Positions 35,251 to 44,075 are shown, counted from the first letter of the stretch. The stretch: 64,000 nucleotides of DNA from JAHJQQ01 sp963737555 (GCA_963737555.1 CAVTTB010000008.1:434001-498000); one strand, 5' to 3'. Notes: generated by a model from the sequence alone, not told the origin. A program made the numbers and translations.

Positions 35251-35879
35251 CTAAATCCGTACCCTAAACCACCCCGTCACGCTCAGCCGTTCGCGCGTGG
35301 CGGGCAGTACTTCGTGATAGTAACGATCGCTTAGGAAGCAGGCGAGCGTGCCGCCACGGGGTAACACGTCGATGTATTTCTCCGCGTGATTCTCTTCCAG
35401 ATAGAGCCGCAACTGCCCGCCGTCGTCGGCTTGCCAGTTGTCATTCAGATATAGAACCACCGACACCTTGCGATGGGCTGCGCCCTGAAACTGGTCCAGA
35501 TGTTTGGTGTAGAAACTGCCGGGTGGATACGCGGCCATGTGGCCTTCGAAGCTGAACAGGCCGAGAAACAACTGGCGGTTGAGGGTCAGTCGCAGGGATT
35601 CCAGTGCGGTGAAGTAAGGTGCTTGGACCGACCGTCTGGGCCGCATCGTCCAGCCAATAGACGTGATCGTTGCGGATATCCTGGCGTAGATGCGGATTTG
35701 CGCCGCTGCTGACACCGGCCTGATGGAACTCGCCCTGTGCCCAGCGTGCGCGCAGTTCACCGGCGAGCGCGGCGATCTGCGCGGGCGGTAGAAAATCCGC
35801 GCACACGCGACCAACCGACATCGACGAGTTCGCCGGCGATGCGGTCGGATCGTGCAGCAAGCGTTGGGCTGGGCGTCAT
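35251..35879 (-). CDS. 2OG-Fe(II) oxygenase, prolyl-hydroxylase-like (two extra bases)
   Basis: Restored 208-residue enzyme of the P4Hc/2OG-Fe(II) oxygenase type. The iron ligands are the HLD of FYTKHLDQFQG and the distal His of DRYYHEVLPA. The Arg of ATRERLSVTGWF would hold 2-oxoglutarate. Also seen are RNDHVYWLDD and VVLYLNDNWQADDGGQLRLY. Frame breaks near 35810 and 35632 each vanish when one base is dropped, giving MTPSPTLAARSDR...VCADFLPPAQIAAL and QTSVQAPYFTALES. Such enzymes hydroxylate protein side chains or small molecules. It converges on the LNR/six-cysteine cluster. Confidence 0.85.
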
Positions 35880-35889
35880 TGCGTAACCC

Positions 35890-35988
35890 GTAGGGCGTAA
35901 TGCGATCGAAGGTTTTCCAGAAGCATGCATTATCAAGTTTGCCTCCGAACACATTCGGCGCAATACGTTTCCGCTATGGCGCCCTACA
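35890..35988. repeat. palindromic intergenic repeat, GTAGGGCG..CGCCCTAC type
   Basis: GTAGGGCGTAATGCG at ~35890 is mirrored by CGCAATACG and GGCGCCCTAC ending near 35988. This is a common style of dispersed inverted repeat in gammaproteobacteria. It fills the gap between the oxygenase gene and the hypothetical gene at 35984. Confidence 0.55.
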
Positions 35989-36319
35989 CATTCGATTGCT
36001 GCCAACTCGTGAATGCGCTCAGCCAGAAATCGATGTCGGGATAGTGCGGGCCGCGTGCCTTGAGATGTTCGGCGAGGTCGATCATCAGCGCACGAAATTC
36101 GCGGACGTGCATGTCCCACTGTGTCGGGTTCAGGCCAGGATTGTCGGCCAGCGCCTCGTTGGCGATGGAGCCGGCGCCGCCCCACATTCGCTTGCTGTTC
36201 AAGGCCGCATACACGGCAGTCTCATCGAGTCCGTGCAGCGTGCGCAGCCAAGCGGCGTTATCGCCGGCATGACGATCGAGCAGATCCGCCAGCCGGTCCA
36301 GCGTGACGCCAAGGTCCAT
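35984..36319 (-). CDS. hypothetical helical protein
   Basis: A 111-residue soluble protein, largely helical: LDRLADLLDRHAGDNAAWLRTL, NSKRMWGGAGSIANEALADNPG and VREFRALMIDLAEHLKARG. No signal or membrane segment. The repeated amphipathic helices and a conserved-looking MWGGAGS turn suggest a real gene, but I cannot assign a family. The stop lies inside the palindromic repeat next to the oxygenase gene. It is 29 bp downstream of the DUF4156 gene on the same strand. Confidence 0.6.
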   Translation of the reverse strand: MDLGVTLDRLADLLDRHAGDNAAWLRTLHGLDETAVYAALNSKRMWGGAGSIANEALADNPGLNPTQWDMHVREFRALMIDLAEHLKARGPHYPDIDFWLSAFTSWQQSNV

Positions 36320-36348
36320 GATCTCTATCGCAATGCCGATGACGTCCC

Positions 36349-36708
36349 TTATTGCGAATAAGGCATGGTCATCGCGCCGCCTTCTTCCACGCGGCAGTCA
36401 TAGACCTCGAACAGCTGTTGACCATTGACGATGTCGCCGACCGGCACAACGGTGTCGCCTTGCAGATTCGGCGCCTCGTTGCGCGCCAGATTGGCGAGTT
36501 CTTCCGACATGGTGCGGTAGCCGCGTGGCACGCCGGCCACTTTGTCCATCACCGAGACCGTGGAGGTGCCGACCTTGCGGCAGTGTCCTACATCCTCAGC
36601 CGTGGCGACCTTGACCTGTGCGCCTTGCGCGGTAGGTTTGACCCAGGCGCAGGCGGATAGGCCGAGTGCCAAGGCAACGCTGATGCTGATGATACGAAAG
36701 CTATACAT
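36349..36708 (-). CDS. DUF4156 family lipoprotein
   Basis: A 119-residue lipoprotein. The signal peptide FRIISISVALALGLSAC places the lipidated cysteine near residue 19. The mature part carries VKVATAEDVGHCRKVGTSTVSV, RNEAPNLQGDTVV and FEVYDCRV, the DUF4156 pattern with two further cysteines. Function is unknown; envelope localisation is clear. The ATG at 36708 is chosen for the signal peptide; an extension to 36780 is unlikely. Confidence 0.85.
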   Translation of the reverse strand: MYSFRIISISVALALGLSACAWVKPTAQGAQVKVATAEDVGHCRKVGTSTVSVMDKVAGVPRGYRTMSEELANLARNEAPNLQGDTVVPVGDIVNGQQLFEVYDCRVEEGGAMTMPYSQ

Positions 36709-36784
36709 GATCGTGGATTCCTGAAGTGAAACCGCTGAGATAAAAGGGCCGTGAATAGAATGACACTTACTTAAGCTCAAATGT

Positions 36785-36816
36785 AGGGTGGGTTAGCGTA
36801 GTTTGCGTAACCCACC
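36785..36816. repeat. GGTGGGTTA..TAACCCACC inverted repeat
   Basis: AGGGTGGGTTAGCG and CGTAACCCACC face each other over a few bases in the srkA-DUF4156 spacer. The motif is a familiar dispersed repeat in proteobacterial genomes. The following ~60 bp contain nothing recognisable. Confidence 0.7.
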
Positions 36817-36954
36817 AAGCGTTGCGAAGCAACTCAACCCGTTCTTCAAGGTGTGCCTAAGACGCTCTACATCGGATAGGCGGTCGCTTATGTAAGTGCC
36901 ATTTGGCTGTGAGAATGCTAGTGGGGTGGTGGCGTCGACGCAAGGGGTGGGTGC

Positions 36955-37941
36955 TCATATCACCAGCGCCGGTTCCTGCAAGGCCGCGGCCTGCTCGCGC
37001 AATTGCAGCACATGTTCTTCCCAATAGCGCGAAGTATTGAACCAGGGAAACGCCTGGGGAAATGCGGGATCTTCCCAGCGCCGTGCCAGCCAGGCGGCGT
37101 AATGCAACATGCGCAAGGTGCGCAGCGCCTCGATCAACAACAATTCGCGGCGGTCGAAATCGCGGAACAGTTCATAGCCGGCGACGATTTCCGACAACTG
37201 CAAGCCCATCTCCTGACGGTCGCCGGACAACAGCATCCACATATCCTGCACCGCCGGACCCATGCGACAGTCGTCCAGATCGACGAAATGCGGCCCCTCG
37301 TCGGTCCACAGGATATTGCCCGGATGACAGTCACCGTGCAGACGGATGTGGGCAACGTCACCGGCGCGCTGATACGCAGCGTCGACCGCCGTGAGCAGAT
37401 CTTCGGCCAGCGTGCGGTAGGCGAGTTCGATGTGCGTGGGAATGAAGCCGCCTTCGAGCAGATAGCGATACGACTGCGTGCCGAGGCTATCGGTGTCCAG
37501 CGTGGGGCGATGTATGAACGGCTTTATGCCGCCGACTGCGTGAATGCGACCAAGGTAGCGACCCAGCCATTCGAGATTGTCCGGGTTGTCCAGATCCGGC
37601 CAGCGTCCGCCGCGCCGCGGATACAGCGCAAAGCGAAATCCGGCATGCGTGAACAGCGTATCGCCGTGATCGTCCGCGAGCGGCGCCACCACCGGAATTT
37701 CCACCTCCACCAGTTCATGGGCGAAGCTGTGTTCTTCCAGGATCGCCGCATCCTCCCAGCGCCCCGGCCGGTAGAACTTCGCCACCAGATAGCGCTGGTC
37801 CTCCAGCCCGATCTGATAGACACGGTTTTCGTAGCTGTTGAGCGCCAGCAGGTGGCCGTTGGTCACAAAGCCCTTGGTCTCGACCGCATCGAGGATGAGA
37901 TCGGGACTGAGGTCGGCATAGACGGGCGTGGCGGCATTCAT
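36955..37941 (-). CDS. srkA: stress response serine/threonine kinase SrkA
   Basis: A 328-residue kinase of the YihE/RdoA family, exactly the length of the E. coli protein. It shows LNSYENRVYQIGLEDQRYLVAKFYRPGRW (split; P-loop and ATP Lys), the catalytic segment HIRLHGDCHPGNILW and the metal motif HFVDLDDCRMGPAVQDMWML. SrkA counters stress-induced death, apparently by opposing toxin/ROS responses. The ATG at 37941 is used instead of a GTG at 37950. Monocistronic by appearance. Confidence 0.95.
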   Translation of the reverse strand: MNAATPVYADLSPDLILDAVETKGFVTNGHLLALNSYENRVYQIGLEDQRYLVAKFYRPGRWEDAAILEEHSFAHELVEVEIPVVAPLADDHGDTLFTHAGFRFALYPRRGGRWPDLDNPDNLEWLGRYLGRIHAVGGIKPFIHRPTLDTDSLGTQSYRYLLEGGFIPTHIELAYRTLAEDLLTAVDAAYQRAGDVAHIRLHGDCHPGNILWTDEGPHFVDLDDCRMGPAVQDMWMLLSGDRQEMGLQLSEIVAGYELFRDFDRRELLLIEALRTLRMLHYAAWLARRWEDPAFPQAFPWFNTSRYWEEHVLQLREQAAALQEPALVI

Positions 37942-37971
37942 GGCCGCCACTATACCGTAGATCCGGCGTCC

Positions 37972-38606
37972 CTAGGTTCCAGACCGGAGCTGTATCCGCA
38001 CGATCACGAACTCGGCTGGTTTGAGCGGCGCGAAACCAATCAGGATATTCAACCGGCCGGTATCGATGTCGTCCTGGGTCATGGTGGTGCGGTCGAGGCG
38101 CACGAAATAGGCGTCATCAGGGCGGTTCCCGGCGAACGCGCCTTGGCGGAACAGCCGGACGATCAGGAAGGCGCGCCGTGCCGTGCAGTAATTCAGCGCC
38201 GCAGTGTAGACCGCCTGCATGTCCGCGTCCGGCAGTTCAACCGCGCAGGGCAGACACAGAATATTGAACAGCTCCACGCTATCGAGCGCATGCAGATCCG
38301 CTGCGCGCGTCGGCGGCGCCGATCACTTCCGCGGCAGTGGCTACACTGCCCGGAATCCGCACCACCCACGCCGTCTGACCGCCGTTGGCGAAGAAGTAGC
38401 GGATACCTTGGCGGGCGGGGCAGGTGTTGGTCGCGCCGAACGCGGCCTTGAATTCCGCAAAGCTGTTGATGCTTACCGGCCGCTGTAACGGCCCCTGCGC
38501 AAAGACATCGACAAACGCCGTGATGGCTGTGGCCACGCCCGATAATCGGTGGTGGGGTGGTGGTGATTTCGTTTATGTAAACGCCGGGGGTGCGGAAGGT
38601 CGGCAT
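37972..38606 (-). pseudogene. contractile tail sheath protein, internally deleted relic
   Basis: Restored reading gives about 210 residues. The N-terminal part (MPTFRTPGVYINEI, FVDVFAQGP, INSFAEFKAAFG, YFFANGGQTAWVVRI, LHALDSVELFNILCLP, YCTARRAFLIV) is a phage/contractile-injection sheath start. It then jumps straight to the sheath C-terminus (RLFRQGAFAGNRPDDAYFV, DRTTMTQDDIDTGRLNIL, PLKPAEFVIVRI). The large middle domain present in normal sheaths of ~400-700 residues is missing. Two single-base breaks (~38537, ~38302) are also present. No other tail genes flank it, so it is a relic of a lost phage tail or injection system. Confidence 0.8.
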
Positions 38607-38640
38607 GGGGCGCTGTCTCCGTGCGCATTGGCAGCTGTCG

Positions 38641-39359
38641 CTACGTGATCGTCCGCAATTCCACCACGACCGCGCAGGCGTCTTCAATGCGCCAGCGCAG
38701 ATCGAAATCCAACAGGCGCATGCCGTAGACGCGATCGGCGGACTCATCCTCACGATACGCCGGCCGCGGATCGGCGCCGAGCACTTGCGTGATCAATTCG
38801 CGCAAGTGTGCGGATGCTGGTGCGGGGGGGCCTCGCGCGCAGCGACCTGCGCCTCCGCCTCCGGCGTGAATCGCACCGCCAGCCGCACTTCGGGCGCGCC
38901 CGCCGCGAAGCCGCCGGCGGCGTTCGGAATACTGTCGACGTACGGCACATACGGTTTGATATCCAGCACCGGCGTGCCGTCGATGAGATCGGCGCCGCGC
39001 AGATGCAGCACCAGCTTGCCGTCTTCACGGCCGAAGCCCGCCAGTTCCACCACCGACAAGCCGATGGGATTCGGCCGGAACGTCGAACGGCTCGCGAACA
39101 CGCCGACGCGCACATTGCCGCCCAGCCGCGGCGGCCGCACTGTCGGATGCCAGCCTTGTGCCGCCGTCGCATGAAACACGAACACGATCCACACATGCGA
39201 AAACCCGGCGAGTCCTTCCAATGCTTCGTCGCGATCATACGGCGGCAACAGCTCCAGCGTCGCCCGCGCCGCCGGCGCGATGCCCGGCTGCCGCGGCACG
39301 CCGAACTTCTCCTTGAAAGGGGAGTGGATGATGCCGATGGGGGTGAAGGTGAAGCTCAT
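38641..39359 (-). CDS. trmO: tRNA (t6A37) methyltransferase TrmO (frameshift in a G run)
   Basis: Restored ~239-residue TsaA/TrmO protein, which N6-methylates t6A37 of threonine tRNAs using SAM. It starts FTFTPIGIIHSPFKEKFGVPRQPG and has ALEGLAGFSHVWIVFVFH, the motif FASRSTFRPNPIGLSVVEL and GADLIDGTPVLDIKPYVPY. The frame slips in a run of seven G at ~38823-38829. Beyond it the other frame supplies the expected C-terminal part, HLRELITQVLGADPRPAY and LLDFDLRWRIED, ending at 38641. So the gene is likely whole apart from a homopolymer miscall. Confidence 0.9.
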
Positions 39360-39430
39360 ATCGTGAGTATGCTACGAGGAGAAACCATCGCCTATTATTT
39401 CAATTCGCCGGACAGGTTAGAATCCCCACC

Positions 39431-39874
39431 ATGACCCTCGACCCGACAGCCGATATCTCGCAGCTCATCCAGTTGGTGGTGGCGCCGGTGTTCCTGCTGG
39501 CCGGCATCGGCGCGTTCATCAATGCCTTTGCCGGACGCATCGGCCGGATCTTCGACCGTAGCCGCGCGCTGGAGACCGCCTTCGCCACCACCAGCGATCC
39601 GGACCGACAAGCGGTGATGCGCGCCGAACTGGAAACCCTCGGCCGCCGTGCCCGGCTCGCCTACCTCGGCATCGCGTTGGACATCCTCGCGGCACTGCTG
39701 GTGTGTCTGCTGATCGCCATCGCGTTCGCCGCGCACTTGTTCGGCTTCGATATCAAAGGCGTCATCGGCGGCCTGTTCATCGCCGCCATGCTGGCGCTGA
39801 TCGGCGGACTGATCGCGTTTCTGCGCGAGGTGTTCATCGCGGTGCGGAGTTTGTCGATTCGGTTTCCGCACTAA
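39431..39874 (+). CDS. DUF2721 family membrane protein
   Basis: A 147-residue membrane protein. TM1 is ~15-35 (LVVAPVFLLAGIGAFINAFAG), followed by the conserved cytoplasmic stretch RIGRIFDRSRALE and RAELETLGRRARLAYLGIALDIL, then two more TM helices (~80-105 and ~112-132). It ends REVFIAVRSLSIRFPH. DUF2721 proteins are widespread and uncharacterised. It converges on the Kef-type gene with an 8-bp gap. Its last ~50 bp are duplicated at 41.8 kb. Confidence 0.86.
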   Translation: MTLDPTADISQLIQLVVAPVFLLAGIGAFINAFAGRIGRIFDRSRALETAFATTSDPDRQAVMRAELETLGRRARLAYLGIALDILAALLVCLLIAIAFAAHLFGFDIKGVIGGLFIAAMLALIGGLIAFLREVFIAVRSLSIRFPH

Positions 39875-39882
39875 CTCAAGCC

Positions 39883-41628
39883 CTAGGCGGGATGATCGAA
39901 ATTTATCTCCTCCGATTCCTTTTTTCTCTGGGCAGCGGTTTTTTCCAGCACGTGACGCATCATGCTGTGCGCAAGTTCGTGCTCGCCAAGGAATACCATT
40001 CCCACATTCTCGTTCCGCAGCAGCTCCGCTTCTTCTTCGCTATGGGTGCGTACTACCGTCTCGACGCGGGGGTTTAGCGTGCGCGCGATTTCGATCATGC
40101 GCCGCACGCGCAGCGCATCTGGGATCGCAATCATCAATATCTGCGCCCGTGCAATATGCGCTTGTATCAGGACGGCCGGGTCCGAGGCATCGCCGGCGAC
40201 GGCGTGGAGGCCGCGTTTGCGCAAGGTCTCGACCAGTTCACGATTCTGCTCCGCCACGACGAACGGCAATCCATGTTCGGTCAGTGCCTCGCCGATCCGT
40301 TGGCCGACGCGGCCATAACCGACCAGCACCACATGGCCGGTAACCTCGCGCGACTCGACCGTCATCGGCAGTTCCGCCAAGGGGTCATCGGGGCGTTCGA
40401 GGGCGCGCGCGAGCTTCGAGCGAGATCGAATCCACGCCTGCACGGGTTCGACGGCCTGGAACACCAGATGGTTGAGCGAGATCGAGATGAGCGCCCCCGC
40501 CAGAATAAGACTCACCCCTTCATTCGGCAGGAGTCCGAGTGAGGCCCCAAGTCCCGCCAGGATGAACGAGAATTCGCCGATCTGCGCGAGGCTCGCCGAT
40601 ACCGTGAGCGCCGTGTTGAGCGGATAGCGGAAGGCAAGCACCAGCAAAAAAGCGGCCAGCGATTTGCCCACGACGATGATCGCGACGACGGCCAGCACCT
40701 GCAGCGGCTGTTGCAGCAAGACATTCGGATCGAACAGCATGCCTACCGAGACGAAGAACAGAACCGAGAAGGCATCTCTGAGCGGCAGGGATTCTTCAGC
40801 GGCGCGATGGCTGAGATGGGATTCCCGCATGACCATGCCGGCGAAGAAGGCGCCGAGCGCGAAGGAGACGCCGAACAGTTGCGCGGAGCCGTAGGCGATA
40901 CCCACCGCCGTCGCAATCACGCTCAAGGTGAACAGTTCGCGCGAACCGGTGTCGGCAACGTAGCCGAGCAGCCACGGGAACAGCCGTCGTCCGACCACCA
41001 GCATGAGAGCGACGAAGATCGAAACTTCCCCAAGGGTGATCAAGAGTGTTTTCAGTAGACCCCAGTCGTCGGCGCCTGCGGCGACGTGACCGCTGTCGCC
41101 GCCGAGCCATCCGGACAGCGGTGGCAGCAACACGAGCACCAGGACCATCGCCAGATCCTCGACGATCAGCCAGCCGACGGCGATCCGGCCGTTGACGGAT
41201 TGGAGCAGGCCGCGTTGTTCGAGTGCCCGGATGAGTACGACGGTGCTTGCCACGGAAAGCGCCAAGCCGAATACCAGGCTTGCACCCAAGCTCCAACCCC
41301 AGAGCGTGGCGACACCCATACCGAGCGCAGTCGCTACCGCAATCTGAACGATTGCGCCGGGCAAGGCGATGCGCCGCACAACCAGCAAGTCATCGAGGGA
41401 GAAGTGCAGTCCGACACCGAACATCAGCAGGATGACGCCGATCTCGGCCAATTGACTCGACAGCGCCGCGTCGGCCACGAAGCCAGGCGTGGCAGGGCCG
41501 ATCATCACGCCGGCAATCAGGTAGCCGACCAGCGCCGGCAATTTCAGGCGATTGGCCACTAGACCCATAATCAGCGCAAGCCCCAGGCTGGCGGCAATGG
41601 TCGTGATCAGCGTGATGCTATGGGGCAT
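39883..41628 (-). CDS. Kef/YbaL-type monovalent cation:proton antiporter
   Basis: A 581-residue inner-membrane antiporter. About twelve membrane helices cover ~1-385 (LVGYLIAGVMIGPATPGF, ALSVASTVVLIRALEQRG, FFVSVGMLFDPNVL). A TrkA-N/RCK domain follows (~420-540: HVVLVGYGRVGQRIGEALTEHG, AGDASDPAVLIQAHI). This layout fits YbaL/RosB/KefB-like K+/H+ exchangers, whose RCK domain senses nucleotides or redox state. No KefF/KefG partner is adjacent. The 3' end together with the DUF2721 3' end recurs upstream of its own start at 41.8 kb. Confidence 0.9.
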   Translation of the reverse strand: MPHSITLITTIAASLGLALIMGLVANRLKLPALVGYLIAGVMIGPATPGFVADAALSSQLAEIGVILLMFGVGLHFSLDDLLVVRRIALPGAIVQIAVATALGMGVATLWGWSLGASLVFGLALSVASTVVLIRALEQRGLLQSVNGRIAVGWLIVEDLAMVLVLVLLPPLSGWLGGDSGHVAAGADDWGLLKTLLITLGEVSIFVALMLVVGRRLFPWLLGYVADTGSRELFTLSVIATAVGIAYGSAQLFGVSFALGAFFAGMVMRESHLSHRAAEESLPLRDAFSVLFFVSVGMLFDPNVLLQQPLQVLAVVAIIVVGKSLAAFLLVLAFRYPLNTALTVSASLAQIGEFSFILAGLGASLGLLPNEGVSLILAGALISISLNHLVFQAVEPVQAWIRSRSKLARALERPDDPLAELPMTVESREVTGHVVLVGYGRVGQRIGEALTEHGLPFVVAEQNRELVETLRKRGLHAVAGDASDPAVLIQAHIARAQILMIAIPDALRVRRMIEIARTLNPRVETVVRTHSEEEAELLRNENVGMVFLGEHELAHSMMRHVLEKTAAQRKKESEEINFDHPA

Positions 41629-42058
41629 TTAGTCGTGTCGCCTTAGGGGCCGGTAGAAAAAACTATTCGGGAGAGCGCATCACTTATCAGCGACAGCGAA
41701 CATGTGCAGTGTCTCGGCCCATGACCAACCTCCTATGAGGCGACAAATGTATGATCAATTTAGTTCCTGAGTATAACCAAATGAAGGCCTCATGAGTCCC
41801 GAAGGAAGTGTTTATTGCGGTGCGGGGTTTGTCGAATCTGTTTCCGTGGTGAGTGATGCGCTGGCAGAACTGATTAAGATTTATTTCCTCCGCCCCCTTT
41901 CGTCATCCTGCTTTATTCTGCAGAATCGAAGACAAACACCAAGGAGCGAAGACAGACGTCCCGCCAAAGATTTGTCGCGATATTTATACCGCTAAGGCAC
42001 GCAGGATCAACGCGCCGAATTAAAAAAACTAAATAAACAGCCAGAGGAGTGGTGATGC
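41629..42058. other. intergenic region with duplicated gene ends
   Basis: This 430-bp gap has no intact gene. Its centre (41801-41905) is a decayed copy of the DUF2721/Kef convergent junction, described separately. The flanks are AT-richer. CCAGAGGAG near 42041-42049 is the ribosome-binding region of the radical SAM gene. No clear promoter was seen. Confidence 0.5.
41801..41905 (+). pseudogene. remnant of a second DUF2721/Kef junction
   Basis: The plus strand reads KEVFIAVRGLSNLFPW then stop, nearly the same as the DUF2721 C-terminus REVFIAVRSLSIRFPH at 39826-39874. The minus strand beyond the stop reads RKGAEEINLN, matching the Kef C-terminus KKESEEINFD. Thus ~105 bp around the convergent gene ends exists twice in direct orientation, at ~39826-39932 and here, flanking the antiporter gene. 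The copy is degenerate (roughly 70 percent identical by eye), so the duplication is old. Confidence 0.75.
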
Positions 42059-43714
42059 ATGAAGCAATACAGCCCTTTCTTCAACAAACGATCACGATTG
42101 CTGAAGACCCCGGAATTGGTATATGCAAGCGGCGATAGTGCCTTGGCAGCATTCGAACCTGATCGACTCATCGACAAACTGCAGAGCCTGCTGCAAGTCC
42201 AGAACGATTTCTTCCCCTGTTTCGATTGGTCATTCCCACCGCCGCTGCTGAACAAATCCGCCCCGCCCGCGAGTGCGTGCGAACTCTTCTCGGAACCCTC
42301 CGTCACGCCCGGGCGTTTCAGCCTGTATTTGCACAGCCCCTTTTGCAAAACCCTGTGCAGTTTTTGCTACTACGCGATCATCCCAGGGCGCGGCATTGTC
42401 CAAGCCGAGCAATACGTCGATTACCTCGTGAAGGAAATGGCCCTCTACCGGGACGCGCTCGCCGGCCAGGTCTGTGAATCGGTGTATTTCGGTGGCGGCA
42501 CGCCGAGCTTTCTCGATAACGCATTGCTGGTGCGCATCTTCGAGGCCATCCGCCGCAACTTCGCCCTGGACGCCAGCGCCGAAATCACCGTGGAAGCGGC
42601 GCCGGGCACACTCCCGCCGGACAAGGTCAGTCTGTTGCGCGAGCTTGGCGTGACCCGACTCAGCTACGGCATACAGACCCTCGACGAACAACTGTTGGCC
42701 GGCATGAACAGACACTATTCCGTGGAGGAGGCGGTTTATGAACTGGAGCACGCCGTCGCCGGCATCGGCAACATCAATGTCGACACCATGTACGGCTTCG
42801 CCGGGGAACCGGACGATGCGCTGTACAAGACCCTGAGCACCTTTCATTCATTGGGTGTCCCGAGTCTGTCGATCTATGCGCTGGATACGCAGCGCACCGC
42901 GCATAAAGATGTCCTGCTCCCACCCAAGGATGGGCAGTACGCGAACAAGATCCGGCAGTTCGCCCACGCGGAATCCCTGCTGCACGATTTCGGTTATCGC
43001 GCCGTACTGCAGAATGTCTTCGTGCAACCGGAGCGCGGTTCCTACCACCATCAACTGCGCCGCTGGGATAACCTGCCGCTGGTGGCATTGGGTATCAACT
43101 CTCAAGGTTACGCGCCACGTCGCGCCTATCATAACGTCGCCAGCCTCAAGTCCTATTTCGAAATGATCGACGCCGGCCGTATTCCGGTCGCGACCATGGA
43201 AGAGTTGACGCCCGAGCTGGAATTCTGCCGCGAGCTGACCAGCAAGCTGCGCTTCACCTTCGTCAGCCGCGACGATCTCATGCACAAATACGGCATCGAC
43301 ATCGCGGAGGTGTTCGGCGATCTGATCGATGCCCTCGGCGAACTCGGTTATCTCAGCCACGACCAAGACGTATTGCGCATGACGCCAGCGGCTGCCTACT
43401 ACAACAACATCATCCCGATGCTGTTCGCGCCGGATAGCTTCAAAGAGCGCCTGCTGGAATTGCCCGAAGAATATCTGGAGTCCTTCCCGGTTCCCTACAT
43501 CATGACTCAGCTGGGTCGCGCACAGTCCGCGCCGATGCACTTCGGCGAACACGCGCACGGCGAGCGACGCGCCTATTTCGACCGTCGCGCGCGCGGGCGA
43601 CGCAGTGAAGCGGCAGAGGTCGATACCGAGCGCCGCAACAGCGATGAACGCCGCGCGTCGAAAACACGACGCCGAACCGATCATTACCGCCGCTGGCTGG
43701 CATCACAACACTGA
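42059..43714 (+). CDS. HemN/HemW-like radical SAM protein with Arg-rich tail
   Basis: A 551-residue protein. The radical-SAM 4Fe-4S motif is CKTLCSFC (Cys 96, 100, 103). Then VYFGGGTPSFLDN, EITVEAAPGTLP, RLSYGIQTLDEQLLAGMNR and NVDTMYGFAGEP match coproporphyrinogen III oxidase-like enzymes. A HemN C-terminal helical domain follows (~375-470). The last ~60 residues are unusual: repeated RR doublets (ERRAYFDRR, RGRR, ERRNSDERR, TRRR). Substrate is uncertain (haem, porphyrin or methyl transfer). CAGAGGAG lies ~10 bp before the ATG. Confidence 0.85.
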   Translation: MKQYSPFFNKRSRLLKTPELVYASGDSALAAFEPDRLIDKLQSLLQVQNDFFPCFDWSFPPPLLNKSAPPASACELFSEPSVTPGRFSLYLHSPFCKTLCSFCYYAIIPGRGIVQAEQYVDYLVKEMALYRDALAGQVCESVYFGGGTPSFLDNALLVRIFEAIRRNFALDASAEITVEAAPGTLPPDKVSLLRELGVTRLSYGIQTLDEQLLAGMNRHYSVEEAVYELEHAVAGIGNINVDTMYGFAGEPDDALYKTLSTFHSLGVPSLSIYALDTQRTAHKDVLLPPKDGQYANKIRQFAHAESLLHDFGYRAVLQNVFVQPERGSYHHQLRRWDNLPLVALGINSQGYAPRRAYHNVASLKSYFEMIDAGRIPVATMEELTPELEFCRELTSKLRFTFVSRDDLMHKYGIDIAEVFGDLIDALGELGYLSHDQDVLRMTPAAAYYNNIIPMLFAPDSFKERLLELPEEYLESFPVPYIMTQLGRAQSAPMHFGEHAHGERRAYFDRRARGRRSEAAEVDTERRNSDERRASKTRRRTDHYRRWLASQH

Positions 43715-43814
43715 CCCCGATTGCACCGGAGTTATCGCTCGTCGTAGTATGAAATCGGCATGATGCCAGGCGTCGGGTACCGCCATACCGGCACACACGC
43801 ACAAGGACTGTGCA

Positions 43815-44075
43815 ATGGGCAAACACGCAAAAGTCTTGCAGAGCATTCTGAGCGGAGATGCGGATGCCAATATCCGCTTCACCGATGTCGTCCGGTTATT
43901 GTTGCGGCTCGGTTTTGACCAGCGCATACGTGGAGACCATTCGATCTTTAGCAAGGCCGGCCTCGAAGAGATTATCAACCTGCAACCCAAAGGTGCGATG
44001 GCGAAGGGCTATCAGGTCAAACAGGTCCGCGGCATCATTCGCAAATACCGGCTCGGGGTGGAAGATGATGACTAA
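43815..44075 (+). CDS. hicA: HicA-type mRNA interferase toxin
   Basis: An 86-residue double-stranded-RNA-binding-fold protein. The key segment LLLRLGFDQRIRGDHSIFSKAG (split) carries the catalytic His in GDHSIF. The end PKGAMAKGYQVKQVRGIIRKY is the usual HicA C-terminus, slightly long. HicA cleaves mRNA when free of HicB. The stop region overlaps the hicB start by 11 bp. Confidence 0.88.
   Translation: MGKHAKVLQSILSGDADANIRFTDVVRLLLRLGFDQRIRGDHSIFSKAGLEEIINLQPKGAMAKGYQVKQVRGIIRKYRLGVEDDD

Noticed and set aside
37003..38451. 482-codon plus-strand frame across srkA and the tail-sheath relic
   Set aside because: Crosses two genes on the other strand and shows no domain pattern.
37972..38606. 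Active contractile injection system
   Set aside because: Only one sheath fragment is present, with its middle missing and no tube, baseplate or ATPase genes.
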